Assembly: GCA_008694505.1 (NCBI GenBank)
Contig: VZDJ01000346.1
Location: 12,697,402-12,761,401 of the forward strand
Length of the DNA: 64,000 nt
Origin: Cyanoderma ruficeps
Taxonomy: Eukaryota; Chordata; Aves; Passeriformes; Timaliidae
Direction: 5' to 3'
Shown in pieces: positions 47,330 through 60,149 of this stretch (position 1 is the stretch's first letter; each line of letters opens with the position of its first letter). Made by a program: the position numbers and the translations under genes. The notes beneath the pieces were generated by a model. The model saw nothing but the letters and a program-made list of their open reading frames with translations. It was not told the origin of the DNA and made no database searches.

Positions 47330-50300
47330 TAGAAACCTTTTTCCTTTCTAAATACATAACTGAATGCTCTCACTGGGGGGATTAAATTCAGGCTCTCTGA
47401 AAGACCTACAGCTGGTTATCTCCTTTAGCACTGACTTTACAATCCACACTAAGGTGAGGGGCAGGGCATGGTCTCACTGCCTTGGAAGCATAGCAGAGAT
47501 CAAATTGCCAATGAAAGTCACAATTCAGTTCCTGCTCCCTCTTGCTCCTGGGGGAGGAACAAGGTTGCCACCACCTATTTTTCTGGGTCAGTTTACTGCC
47601 TGCTCCCACCCTCTCAGCTGCATTGGCTGAAGCTTTGAGGATGCTCAGTCAAAGATCCTCTACTGCTCACTCCTTTGCTTCAGCCTTTGCTCCTCGCTTT
47701 GCTTGTGGCACCCACTCACTGCTCACTGCAGGTGCAGTTAGGGGTGAACAGCTGAGCCTGTGGAAAAGGACTTGGTTGCCCCTTTCTGAAATCATCATTA
47801 TGATGTGGTAATTAATCACAAACTCCTCAAATCTTTCTTTGTATCATAAATGTTCTGCACAGATGTGATTTCCAGTTACTCACATAGCACAATTTAATTA
47901 ATTAATCCATTTTAGCAGAGTTGTAGCTTTGATGTGACAGCAATGGCAGTGTGCTAGAAGTGCATAAACTAGAAACATTTTGATTAATGTTCTTATTTGC
48001 ATCATTTCAACATAACCACGGAAAAAGCAGAAACAAGATCTGAGACTCAGCCTCTGCTCTCCATCCTCATCTAAACAGTGCCTCTTTCCATGATATTTAG
48101 CTTGTAGCACATGTAAGCCATTGCGAATGATGACCTATTCAGCAGATGAAGCTGCACTCTGTGAGCTAGACTCTCCCACTTAAATCATTAAATCTAGAAC
48201 CAACCCTCCTTAAGGTAGAAATAATTCATATGAGTCTTGGAGCTGAAGGGTTTGATTGTGATCCTCAGATCCTCACATCTCCAGAGTCCAGGAATAAGTC
48301 CATTTAACCACATGTAAAACCATCTGATTTCAATGTTGAATTAGTAAGAGGTAAGGATAAAATGAATCTGTTTCTTTGCTGTGATGATATATACAGGTCT
48401 TCTTTCCCCAAAAGACCCTGGATTCCTCATTCAATACTCAGTTTCCCTGTGAAGCAGCACAGCCTCGTTTCTCTTCAAGCATTAGGAAGCATGATGGCCT
48501 CAGACAGCTCTGAACTGCACTGTGAAGGCCAAGTGTACCAAATTGAATCCAAATGACACACAGAATACTTGCTGGATATTTTTCCTGAACTCTTTCTATA
48601 TAAAAACAATACAAAGCTTTCAAAGATTTTTGAAATACTTAAAAGGATGCAAATGTGTGAACTCCTGTTTTAGGGATTGCTTTGGATAATGCCTGGTATT
48701 AATTATTCTGTTGTGATAATAAATCCTTACAGAAAGTAGAAATCAAGGGTCATGAAGAATGCTTTGCTAAGAGATCCACAAGAAGCTAAATGATTGATGT
48801 GTGTGAGCTATGTAAAGAACTAATCCTTCTTCAGGTAATCCTGAGGTGTCTTCCAAGACACATACTCTTCAGCCATTCATTAAGATCACCAGACCAAATT
48901 CTTGAAGTTTTTTTACTCATTATGGTGGATTTAATCTAGTTCTGGCTTTTGCACTGTCTGTATTAAAAAAAAAAAAATCTCAGAAGCTGAACAAAGGTTG
49001 CTTGAACCAGCCCACAGGCTTTTGGAGGCCAGAGGAATACACCCTGTATGTACCTTTCTCAGTCATCTCTGTCTGACAGAAGACTACAGAGATGTAATAT
49101 TGGATATGAGATGGAAGCCTCCACCAGCACTCAGCTGGGCCGGGGGGGGTGTTTTTATCTTGTGCATCTTTTTTACAGAAACCCTTCCAAGATGAACTGA
49201 AAGTGTAACTGGGGATGGTACCTTTCTACACCCTCACAGCCAGACTGTATTTCACAGTGGTGCCTTCAAACCCGAAGCCCAAAATACACTTGCTTAAAAT
49301 TCCACCTGGGAGCTGTTTGAACTTGCCTAGCAGATGTCTGATGTTTTGCACCCAGTATATGCTGTGTCAGGCTGTGTGACCCCTCTCATGCCCCATACTG
49401 GTCATTTCCTTTCCTCTTCACTATTTCCTATTGCCTGACCATGTGCTGCTGAGAGCACCTAATTCTCTTCCACCCATGAAATTTTTCCCTCTTGTCTCAG
49501 CCACTGCAGCTGGGACATTCCATCTTCTGGGACATGGGACTCTGGTTTGCATCTGTGTCTGCTCAACAGGACATAGCCCAAAGTGTCCTACCTCAGAATT
49601 GCTTTCTCTATGTTTCCACTGTTCCACTTTCCATCAGTTTGCTAAATAGTCATTAGCCTTAAGCCTGGACACTGATGACTTTTTTATTCCACTAACAGTT
49701 TCCCTGATGAGATTAAAGCCAGTCCTACTTTTTTTTCTTCTTTGCCTCCTCCAGCTTCATCACACTATGACTAATACAAATAAAATTAGAAGATGGATTT
49801 GATGTTCTCCTTGACTGCAGGGTGAAAACAGCAGCAACTCTAGTACTGCATATAAAACACACAGATCTCATCTCATTCCTCACTATTTTCCTGAGGAAAG
49901 AAAGGAAACATCTCAAGAACCACTTTTATTCATTCTATGGCTCTACAGAAGAGATGGATGTCACCCAGTAATTTTTCTGAGGGATAAAAATTACTCTACA
50001 TCCTTCTCTTCTACTTTTTCTGTTACATTAAGCATATTGGATCTGGGATTTGAAGGTTAATGCGAAGACACCTGAATTGGATACATGTGCTGCTGAAGGC
50101 AGCAGGGATGACAGCTCAGAGAAGGGACACCCCAGCACTGGGCAGGAGCTACCAACAACACATTCATGCCTGTTGGCCCTGGCTCTCTGCCTTCTCTGAC
50201 AAGGGACACAGGTCACCAGGAGCAAAAGTGACAGTGACCAGGGGCTGCAGCTATCAGGAGTACCAGGGACCATGTTCAGAACTACATATGTGCAAAGTCA

Positions 50301-53300
50301 TCTGGTTGCCAGAGGGTCTGTACAAGCAGCAAGGGCTTCTGTTGTCTTTCCCCACTCCCCAGCTTTTTTACAGGTGTGCATTCTGCTCGGACCAAAACAG
50401 AAAATGGTGAAACAGCAAGCTAAGCCCTCTTCCACACCAGCCTGTTTTGGGCCAGCAGTATTTAATCAGTGTTTAATCAGAGAGAAGCAATGTGAGAGTT
50501 CTCCTAACATGAGAGCAGACGTGAGCCACTGTTTTGCCATGCCACCAGGGCCAGGCAGTGCTGGAAGGGGGGAACAGGATGCCTGTAGCTGGGGTCTAGA
50601 GGTTCAGCAAGGAGCACCGAGAGTGTCTGCATCAAAGGAAGGTCCCAGAAGCTCCTGAAGGAAAGGAGCTGTGAACACAGTGTGGATGACATAAGCTAGC
50701 ATGGCTCAGGAAACCTTTGGAGCACAGGGCTGGAGAACTTTTCCCATCCTGCAAGGACACCAAGGAGCTTTCCTTTAAAGCCTTTTACTTGAGCAGTCTC
50801 ATCCAAACATTCTGAGTTTTCTCCTATTTACTAATTTTAATGTTTGGCTTGTTATTTTGTTCAGTAATAAAAAAAAATGCTTTGGGGATTGGAGGTCTTC
50901 TGGAATGCTGGCTTCACAGAACATCTGGAGCAGCTTCAATTCAAAGCTCTTGCCAGTTCAAGTCCCATCGCAGCATTCAATGGGGAATTGAAGAACTGGA
51001 TATGTTTCTCCTGTCTCCAAGCTTAACTCACTGTCTGGATTTATGTCAGTTCAGAGAAGCTGGAATAATTTAAAAATCTGGAAATTTAAAAAGCTGGAAA
51101 ATAATGTCAGCTGTTTTAAAAGAGCCCAGTGGACCTGGGGATCAGTACACGTGGGGTTTGTGGCCTGGACAGGGTCTGTATCTGCTCTCTTTAATGTCAT
51201 TCTCAGGGTTGTTAGGACAGTGCTGAATTTACAGAGACTTTTCAGACAATCTCAGTAGTCTTCCCAATCCTGCCAAAAACTAGTCTCAGACTTAATATAT
51301 TTTGTCTCTCAGCTGTCAACTTTCCTTTTAAAGCTCTTAGACCAAAAATATATCTATTTTTGTTAGCTCTAATACTGACTTGGACAAGCAAACTCTAAGT
51401 GCAGTTTGGGTGCCCCTGGCTAAAAAATGTATTTGGCTCTGTATGGATTCTGCAATCTTTTTGAACCTAATTATTTTTGCACTACTCTCCACTAAAGACC
51501 CCATAGCTACAGGACTGTAATAGCATCTCCAAATCATACTAACACCCCCAAATCAAATCCCTAGGTTCCCCTCCAAAGCATGGAACGAGGACAGGTATCC
51601 CTGAAGTGGACAGCATTGCCTTGGGCAAACCCCTCTCCCTGTGAGCAGAATATGTTCAGGGCAAGGGTAAGCCCCAGATCACTCACTTCACCCTGTAGTG
51701 TGAAAACTATTCTCCCTCCTGCAGAGGGCTTCCAGCTCTCCTCTGAAAATCAGTGCCAGCAAGTCATCTGGAAAGCAGTCTGTGGTCGTTCCATTCTTTC
51801 AAAATATGGCTGCTCCTTTGGCTGGCTCCAGTTGATGTTTAAAAGAAGAAGCTGGGCACAACACTTCTACATCCTGGCAGGAGGAGCTCCTTCTCCTGCT
51901 GGTGGGATGAGACAATGAAATGATGAGAGGGAGGCTACAGGCACTGCCAGTCCTGTTCTGCAGGTCCTGGTGTACTGTGGACTGAGCAAATGGCCTCACT
52001 GCTCCTCAGAAGGACCATGCAGCCACCCTCATCAAACTTTTACCCCTGTGAAAACTGCAGCAGATATAAAATGTCAGTGCCTCCTGGAATATTTAGTAGC
52101 TGAATTTCAGTTTTGGCCTTGGGTATTTAGTCTTGGATTGAAGCAGAATTTGTCCCTCTTTTGTGTGGTGCTGCTCTCTAAGATTAATTTTAACCTCTCA
52201 GGTTAGCTTTTCTTGTTTTTGTTTTTTTTCTTGTCTGAAACCAGTAGCATAACTAATCCTTCAGTTTCCAATCTGCAGGAACTTCATAATCCATGAAATG
52301 TGAGTGTGACATTATGCCTGCAATAATAGAAATGCTTTACACAAAGGTTGTCCCTTTTTGATTGGGTGAGGTGCAAAAGTCTGACATACTACAAAATGAT
52401 GTAATTTTCACACTGGGATCTCTTGTACAAAACAAGACATGAGTTTCCATGACACAGATTAAGTTATTAGTAGATAAACTAATGCATTAAGTAAGTGGAA
52501 ACAGCTAATTGTGTGAGAGGACTGAGGGAAAGGTTGCAGCCAAGGGTTACGTGATTTGTCTTGTTGCTCCTCATGTATTTAGTCAGCTACAAGCACTTTA
52601 GTTGCCTGTTTGAAGCTGTTTGAGAATAAACTTTGAGGAGAATCTCCACAGACGACGTATAAACAGGGGGAGATGATTTACAATCAGACAGATAGTGCTC
52701 CTTCACTTGAGAGTGGGTGGCAGGGGAGAAAACTACCTTGGAAGTTCCATCTCTGCATAACAGAGCCCAAAGGGGCAGGTGAACAGGCCAACATCATGAG
52801 AAAAGGATCATGGTCGGATAAGGGCGAGTGTCAGGTAAGCTGAAGATGATGAAGAGCATGAGGTCAGAGATTTCACTGAGGCAGGTTGTCACAGACAGTT
52901 GGTAATGTGCATCAGGGGCAGCCAGGGTACATGGTACACTTGGAGCAGTTACCACAAAATTTGAAAAAATACCCAGACACTGGCTGCAAACAGGGATGCC
53001 AGTGCACCTTGGGAAGAATTGTGATGATGAATGCAGAATAAAGTGAAATCGATGAGCTGCTCTTTAAAAGCAGAGAGATTAACTCCCACTTTATTTTGAG
53101 AGAAGAAAGTGAAAATGACAAAGAAAAATATTTTTTTTTTCTATTTTAAGGGAACACTACAGAACTGCATTAAAATCTTCCCCTGAGCTGCTATTTTGTC
53201 TTCATGGTCCAACTCCCTGCTTGGGCTGATTTAAGCCTGGCAAAGCCAAAGCAGCTCCTGGTTATGCTCAGCTTTCTCAGGGTGACTCACTGGAAACCCT

Positions 53301-54185
53301 GCTGCAGCTACTTCTGGTGTGTTTTTCCTTTACAGTGTAAGAGCTCCTTGCAAATTAAAAGGCTTTCTGGTGAAGACATAAGCTTATTGCATCTTGGTCT
53401 CCACTGAATTAAATAATTTTTTCTATATTATTAATATCATATAAATTATATTTCTTTTCCAAGGCTGATGGTGGCTCATCGAGGAAGGTGCTTGTCAGGC
53501 CATACATATCTTTTCTTTTAGATCAGATTCTTGCTCATAAAGAAAGAGATAACGTCTCTTATTATCCATTAAAGTACTCAGATGATTTTATTTAGTCACA
53601 TCAATCAATGATTATTTCAAGTTGTCAAGACTTTTCTCCAGTTGGCTAGAAATAGTTTAAAGCAGATATACTATTATTGGGTTTTCATTAGGAGAGCAAG
53701 GCTGTAAAAAACAGAATATTTAATGGATAATTGGTGGAGGTTTAAGAAAGCATTCCAAGTGGATTTTATGATCAGGTGCTTCTTTATAGCCTTTATACTC
53801 ACTGAGGGTAACAGATTCAATCTGAAGGGGGATGTAAAGGTCAAGGCAATGCTGAATCACTCTGGAATGAAGGACTGACATAAACGTTCAGCTGTAAAAT
53901 GGTATCTCCAACTTACTTTAATTCCTTTAGGCAGCATGGTTTACTAAGACCTGTGAACAGAGTATATCCATGGCTTGACATGGCTAAAAGCTGTATCCTA
54001 GGGAGGGGTTATGAAAGGTAATCATGATTTTTATTTTGATATTTTCTACTCCTACTTTACAAACCTTTGAGGTAACCATAATTACCTGACCTAACGGAAG
54101 CTGAGTAGTGTGCAGCCTTTGAGATCTGAAGTTTCCTTTGCACACCACGTAGTTCATTAAAGATTGCCTGACAGGTCTCCTGGAA
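47330..54185. other. Intergenic region, no gene seen
   Basis: Mixed composition. A GC-richer patch at ~50050-50700 gives overlapping open frames up to 128 codons without domains. Short homopolymers (A13 near 48966, G8 near 49143). No repeat family recognised. Confidence 0.6.
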
Positions 54186-54189
54186 CTGT

Positions 54190-54242
54190 CTCCTCAGCCG
54201 GTGGAAATCGGGATAGCTCCATAGGCTTCAAAGGATCTGTCT
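54190..54242. repeat. Short remnant possibly of the same palindromic repeat family
   Basis: GGTGGAAATCGGGATAGCTC followed by CATAGGCTTCAAAGGA resembles the core of the same sauropsid palindromic repeat (AAATCAG..AGCTCCATTGACTTCAATGGAG). Only ~50 bases are alignable by eye. Confidence 0.22.
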
Positions 54243-54249
54243 TTCCTTT

Positions 54250-57025
54250 CTCCTCTTATGTGTAAACAACCTCTTAAACTAATGAACCGAGATCTCAGGT
54301 TCATGACACAGTTAGAAAGGGAAAGCAGATAAGATGAACTCGTCCAACATTCACATCTTGAGTCTTGGTTGTTTTATTATTTAGTAATCAGAAACAGAAC
54401 TTTAGCACTTGGTATGGGCTAAGGGTAGGTTTGGAGGGGACAGGCAGTTGATTTCACACACAAACATCATACGTAGCAATTTGTATTATGTACCCTGCAG
54501 CTAAATATGTGCATCCGAAGAGGCATCTACATTATCAGAGGGCTGGAGAGTGAAATGAGAGATGCCTGAATAAATCTAGGAGGTGCTTCAAAATTTCTGA
54601 GGTATGGAGTGAGCCAGAGCCCAAAGCATTCCTACAACAGGTTACACACCCTACACAGGAAAGCTTTTTTCCTGTGAAACCCTCATTTCTCAAGCATCTT
54701 CTTGGGCTATTTCTGTTTTGTTCAGGTCTCAGTGCAGCACCCATCACTTCTACCTGAGCCAACAGGCTGTGACCTGACACTTGTCCCTGCCTGGTAAAAT
54801 AGCTTCTGCCTGGGGACAGTCTGCTCCAACCGCCAGGGTCCCTGCAGTGTCTTCAGTGCTGCTGCACATCCATAAGGGCTTTGAAAGGCAGCAGTGGAAT
54901 GGTCCTGGCGTACTTAGACTATGTCTGTGAAGGAAAGCTGGACAAGGATGGCTTATAAATGGTTTTGCATTTAATAAATTTGATATCCAAATTTTACTGG
55001 TTAGCAAATGCCTATTTAGTGAGAGTCAAAAACCAGAAACAAATAATTCTGCATGTTACATACAGCAATTAATAACCTTTAAATAGTCTTCTGTGATGGT
55101 TTGCAGGAAATAAAGTTGTACTATTAACATTCCTGTAAAACCATTAGTCCTAAATGCATGTAATTGATGGGAGTACTAATGTTTGTAAAATGAACTGAGA
55201 CTGATTTATAAGCCTGATAATAAAATAGTTCAGTAAAAAGCTTTGATCTAATAGCTGTGAAAGCAGTACACACACCTTAATGATTATCCTTGCAGATATC
55301 CATCCTCCTTTCAACTTTTACTAGCTTCAGTCATGACAATTTGGAAAGGAAAAATCCCAGCTAAATGCAGCTTGATAGAGACAACCATTGATCAGTTACA
55401 CTCTGTTCTCCTTCCAGATATGAGCATCCAGTAGACTCCTTGGACTATTATCAGTCTTACTTTATTTGAGTATTGCTATTGACTGAGATTAAAGAAAATA
55501 AGCACTTTGCCTTCTTGCTGAACTGGTCAAAGATTTTCCCTACCTACATGTACTGAAATCTAATAAACACTTCTCCAGCACAATCTTTCTTCAGCAAAAG
55601 ATATATGTTTGCATATATTAGCCATTGTAAATCTCAAGTTGCTTTGGTCCATTGGATCCCCTCACTTTGCTAGTTTTTCTACCCTTTTCCTCCTGCTTGA
55701 TGTAAATTGTAGTTTAAAAATCAAATCAAATCAATCAATATTCACTCAGTTTTTCCATAGTATTGAAACAGTTAGTTTTGCTCACTAAATGAACTCTTTC
55801 AATTAACTTTTAGGCATACTTAATAAACTCAAAAAATTGCATTCATTATGCTAGTGAGAGGTAATCTTCCCATAGATGGCTCAGTATTTATGGTGCTTGT
55901 CTAAGAGTCTGTCCTCTGTTTCCTAGGATTAGGACTTGATACTACACCACAAGATTTTATAGGCCGATTGTCTTAACTCTTTAAGATGAAGGTATTGTCC
56001 TTTGCACAAATAATTCAGCATTTTTGTAGTTGTTCAGTGTGTTGACTCTCACAGCTTCTTCCTCCATCACTACCTACCACAGCTTTTCTTCCCTCAGGCA
56101 ATGTGTAGGCAGTTTAGAGTGGAAAAGGTTGAGAAGAGCCTTTCTTTCTCCGATTTCCTCCTCTGCATACCTCCAAGTCTAGCAGTCTAGACCCTCATGG
56201 AGAGTGGGAGACCTCACACCAACCCCCTGTGTTGAAGCAGGCAGCAGGAGGACAGGAACCTGCATCTATCACAACCCACATTCATATTATTTACTGGCAG
56301 AAGAGACCAAGCAGAGGGAAGGAGAAAGCCGGTAACATTGCAGGTTTCATATGTTGCTGTGCATTCAGTCTCTGAAATCAATATAGCTGCTTTAGACAAG
56401 TTACTGTTAACACCTCTCCTCTCCTCCTCCCTTCCCTTCCCTTCCCTTCNCCCTATATATACGTATAGAATTTTAATTTTTTAAAAATATGCAAATCCAA
56501 CAAAGCTCTGATTTCTGCAGAAAATTACCAATTATGAACCAAACCCCACGACACATTTACCTTATTTTTGGACAATTTTATTTAGATTAGTAACTTTGCT
56601 GACAAGCTAAACGTTTGCCTGTCTGGAACATTATTCAAAACCTGGAATGGAATTACTTCATCTTCATAACATAATTTTAAAGGTATGCAGTGTGGTATCA
56701 ACCCTGAGAATTCATGTAGGTAACAGACATATATCACATTGCAGGTTGTATTTACTTCTGATTGCTTTCTGCTGCTCTGAATGAAAGTATTTCTAACAGG
56801 AATCCAAATGTATTTCCCTGCTCAGTTAAACTGCCATTCATAATGCAAAAATACACAAAAATTGCCTTCCAAAAACCCTTTGGATTTGTCATCACTCTTT
56901 GAGCGATGGTACCGGGAAGAATACTTCATGGTTGAAGTGACTCCAGCCAGGAGGAGGGCTGAGTAAACTCTGTGGGCCACTTGCAAGCTGCATGTCTGCA
57001 CCACACACGGCTGCAGTCATTAATG
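54250..57025. other. Intergenic region, no gene seen
   Basis: AT-rich. Holds a CT-rich microsatellite at 56411-56449. No supported gene or named repeat. Confidence 0.65.
56411..56450. repeat. CT-rich microsatellite (CCCTT)n ending at an ambiguous base
   Basis: CTCTCCTCTCCTCCTCCC, then four CTTCC-type units, ended by one N at 56450 and CCCTATATATACG. The unit count is probably unresolved. Confidence 0.85.
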
Positions 57026-57029
57026 AGGT

Positions 57030-57510
57030 CTCTGGGCAGGGCTGTCTGCCCCGGCCGTGTGCCCGAGCTGCAGATGATGGTCCTGAGCTGCAGATGATGG
57101 CCCCGTGCTGCAGGCGATGTCCCCAAGCTGCAGGCGATGTCCCCAAGCTGCAGACGATGTCCCCGTGTGCCCCTCCCCGGGCAGGGCTCTGCTGTGTGCC
57201 CGGGCTGCGCGCCGGCTCTGGCCGCCCGCCCGCGGGGGGACGCGGGGGCTGTCACCGGCCCCTACAGCACTCCCTATCTGATCTGTCCGGGGTCTGCCGG
57301 CCCCAATTCACCCTGTCAGAAAGGCTCGAAGGCGTCTGACAGCGGCCCGTGAGCCCGTATGGATTGAGCACTCGGACTGAGGAGCCCCCGCCGGTTTCGG
57401 TCTCACCGGGGGCTGCGGGAGCCCGGAGAAGCGGGGCTGTGGCTGCACCGGGCAGGCTGGGTCGGGCAGACACACCAGACCGGGCTTACACCGCACCCAC
57501 AGAGAGGTGT
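57030..57510. promoter_or_regulatory. CpG-island-like segment, orphan (no gene attached)
   Basis: GC-rich and dense in CpG (for example GGCTGCGCGCCGGCTCTGG, GCCCGCCCGCGGGGGGACGC, CCGCCGGTTTCGGTCTCACC) within a 46-kb AT-rich desert. Vertebrate CpG islands usually mark promoters. On the minus strand a CCAAT box (57572-57576) lies just outside it. On the + strand TATAAAG is at 57577-57583. The 142-codon frame at 57349-57777 starts in the island and runs into AT-rich DNA with a basic, low-complexity C-terminus and no domain. Whether anything is transcribed cannot be told from sequence. Confidence 0.6.
57068..57167. repeat. 20-bp minisatellite, five units
   Basis: Five head-to-tail copies of CTGCAGRYGATGKYCCNNDG starting at 57068, 57088, 57108, 57128 and 57148. 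Units 3 and 4 (CTGCAGGCGATGTCCCCAAG) are identical and the others differ by a few bases. It forms the left edge of the CpG-rich segment. A 20-base unit shifts the reading frame each copy, so it is unlikely to be coding. Confidence 0.9.
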
Positions 57511-57798
57511 GTCAGGCTCTGCCAGCTTTTACAGCCCCCTTCTCTCCCGGGAGAGCCAGAATGTCAACCTAATTGGTATAAAGACACATTCATTACATTT
57601 AGAAGACCTTTGAGTCTTAAATTGCATAGAATGCAATCGTGCAAAAATAGGCAAAAATGTAAATCTATGGTCACAAACCTGAAGCTAAATAAAAAGAAAA
57701 CAGATACCCACCTAAAGAAAAATCAAATAAATTTTGACTTCGTATCAGTGACCTTGCCATCTCCTGTGTATTCTTAGTGACAAGGAAACGCACACTAT

Positions 57799-57829
57799 GA
57801 AGCATTTTTAATGCTTCCCATGAAGCATT
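57799..57829 (+). repeat. Three-part palindrome with alternative hairpins
   Basis: GAAGCATT (57799-57806), AATGCTTC (57810-57817) and GAAGCATT (57822-57829). The middle arm can pair perfectly with either neighbour (loops TTT or CCAT). Confidence 0.85.
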
Positions 57830-57834
57830 TTAAT

Positions 57835-60105
57835 TTACTCTTCATTAGTTTCATCGGTGGGGAAGGGCCACTGCTCACAAGATTTGCTTTTACATAAATC
57901 TGAGTGGTAAAATTCAACATTTTCTGCTGGAACCATTCTATATACAACCTGTCCATTAGTCACCTAATACATTTTTTATCACTTCATAGTTCATTTTCTT
58001 CCTTTGACCTTTGAGGATTCCCAAGGAATTCTAAAACCCATTAGTATCTATGAACACTCACAGTAAATCCATAAATGATTGCTTAATGGTCATTGCTAAT
58101 CAGAATTAAGCAATCTTGGCATAGCTAAAGCTTTTATATATTCTGGGGGTTTTTTCCTATGTGGTACACATTTTTTTTTCTTTATTTATTTGCAAGACTT
58201 ATTTTAAGTATCAGATGATAGAATAAATGTGTGTTTCTGAGAAAAAGCTGATAAAATATTGTATGCATCAAATGCTGAAGTTATAAAGGCATTTAATGAG
58301 AGGCTGTATTTTTACATATGATAGAGAGACTGTTTATGAGCATCACAGGGAGCTTATATAACTTTGATAGGGATGGATGCAGCATCTCAAAGCAACAGAT
58401 AATGGCAGTTAGAGAAAGGGATGGATGAACTTCAAAAGATTGGATTTCACATAGATAAACATCACAGTGTTCAGGTATTTATCTGCAGTTCATCTAATTT
58501 GGGTGGCCTAGGGCTGTTGGAAGCTCACAAAGTCCCTGGTACCTCTGCTTTCAGGCAGGCTAGAAATGAAGTGAAACCATGCACACTTGCAACGTTTTGG
58601 CACTTTAGCTTTTATTACCTGCTGCAGCCTTGAAGTGCAGAGGTGAGAGCAAATTGAAAGTAGTGGACCAAACACAGCCCCACCAGATCTCTCCTCTGTG
58701 CTGGATCCTGAACAAAGGTAAAGGCACTGACAGCTTTGCCTGCCTCAATGAATTTACCTTCTACAGAGGAAACAAGGGAGTGCAGAACTGCACAGAGTGG
58801 AGAAGTGCTGATTTAAAGATGTTCTGAAAAATTCTGCTGTTCTGTAGTTTTGCAGTAAAATGCAATATTTATTTATTGGGGTTTTCTTAATTTTAAATAC
58901 TAAATTCAAGCAGAAGGTATGAATGCTGCAAAGCCCTGAGACAGTGAAAGGTTCCTGCTGTTTTCAACAGACACTTCATAACCCCCTCTCTGGATGACAG
59001 CAAAGCTCTGTGTGTGAAACTCATATGCTGAAACACCAAAACACTGAGCTGTTTCTGTGCAACCTGTTTCCAGTATGGGACTCCATGCTTGGTACCTGCT
59101 TAACCGTGTGGAGTAGTGAAAAGACAATCTAACCTTGGAAACATGTTGCTGGACTCAGAATTGTGGGTTGTCCCTTTAAAATCTCTCTTCTCTGGTGCCA
59201 AGTGAACAAGGGAGACTCTCAGCTGCATTTAAAAGATCTAAATTGCCAGTTCTAATGACTGAAGAGGTATGAATGCCAAAATGGGAGAGATTAATAAAAA
59301 ACCCCAGTTTTTATTATTTTTTAGAAACTGAGTTCTTATAGCCAAATGCTTGTTTTCCAGGCTTGAGTCATGATTTTGAATGTCTCGACACTGAAAACAT
59401 TGGCCTAGTTATTTGTGATTCACAGGGCAGTTACAAAGCTGTAAATAGATTTTGCTTAGTTTTGATTGTTAGCTGCATTTCCATTGAGCGCCAAATAATC
59501 TCTGCCTGTGCTTAAGATAAACGTATTGGAACTCATAAATTGAGGTTATCTGTTGTTGGGTGTCTTGGAGGAAAGGCAACTGAATTCAGTATAGGAAGTT
59601 CTTGAGCCAGAAGCAGATGTCACACTCTGAACATCTGAAGCTCATGATTTTTTGGCTGTCTCATTCTGTGCCTTTGTCATGCCTTGTGTTCCAGTCTTGC
59701 TTTGAGGGGAGCAGCAAGGGAGCACCAGGGCTGCCTGATGTCGTTGTGTATTGTCATGTTCCACCATCATTTGTGGTCAGGATCCTCATCCAAAGCCCTA
59801 TGAGGTCCAGAAAGAGCCTTCCCCTGATCTCTGTGGTGTCAGAGCAGCCCCTGCCTGCCCAGTGTGTCCCTTCTGCCAGAGGGTAGGTTCTGCTCTGCTT
59901 AGCCTTTCATGAAAAATAATTGCTTTCCCATCCTCTAAGGAATAGAACTTTAAAACCAGAATTTTCCAAATATTTTAATGTAGATTTAATTTAATGTTTG
60001 AAAAGACACATACTCCGAGAGGAATACCTACATTTGCTTAAGCTAATCCATTGTCTATTATGCATTTAAGCTGGATTGCTTTCACCTCTTACTATATCTG
60101 TTCTG
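57835..60105. other. Intergenic region, no gene seen
   Basis: AT-rich, no named repeat and no supported open frame (longest 94 codons at 59602-59886, without domain). Confidence 0.65.
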
Positions 60106-60108
<3 letters not shown>

Positions 60109-60141
<33 letters not shown>

Positions 60142-60148
60142 NAGGGGG
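60109..60148. repeat. Poly-G run (31 G) followed by TT, N and a second G run
   Basis: 31 uninterrupted G at 60109-60139, then TT, an N at 60142 and AGGGGGGC. Such a run is rare in vertebrate genomes and the adjacent N suggests a sequencing or assembly problem. Confidence 0.9.
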
Positions 60149-60149
60149 G

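Noticed and set aside
57349..57777. 142-codon frame starting in the CpG island
   Set aside because: Composition changes from Ala/Gly/Pro/Arg-rich to Lys/Asn-rich exactly where the DNA changes, which indicates a chance frame; no domain recognised.
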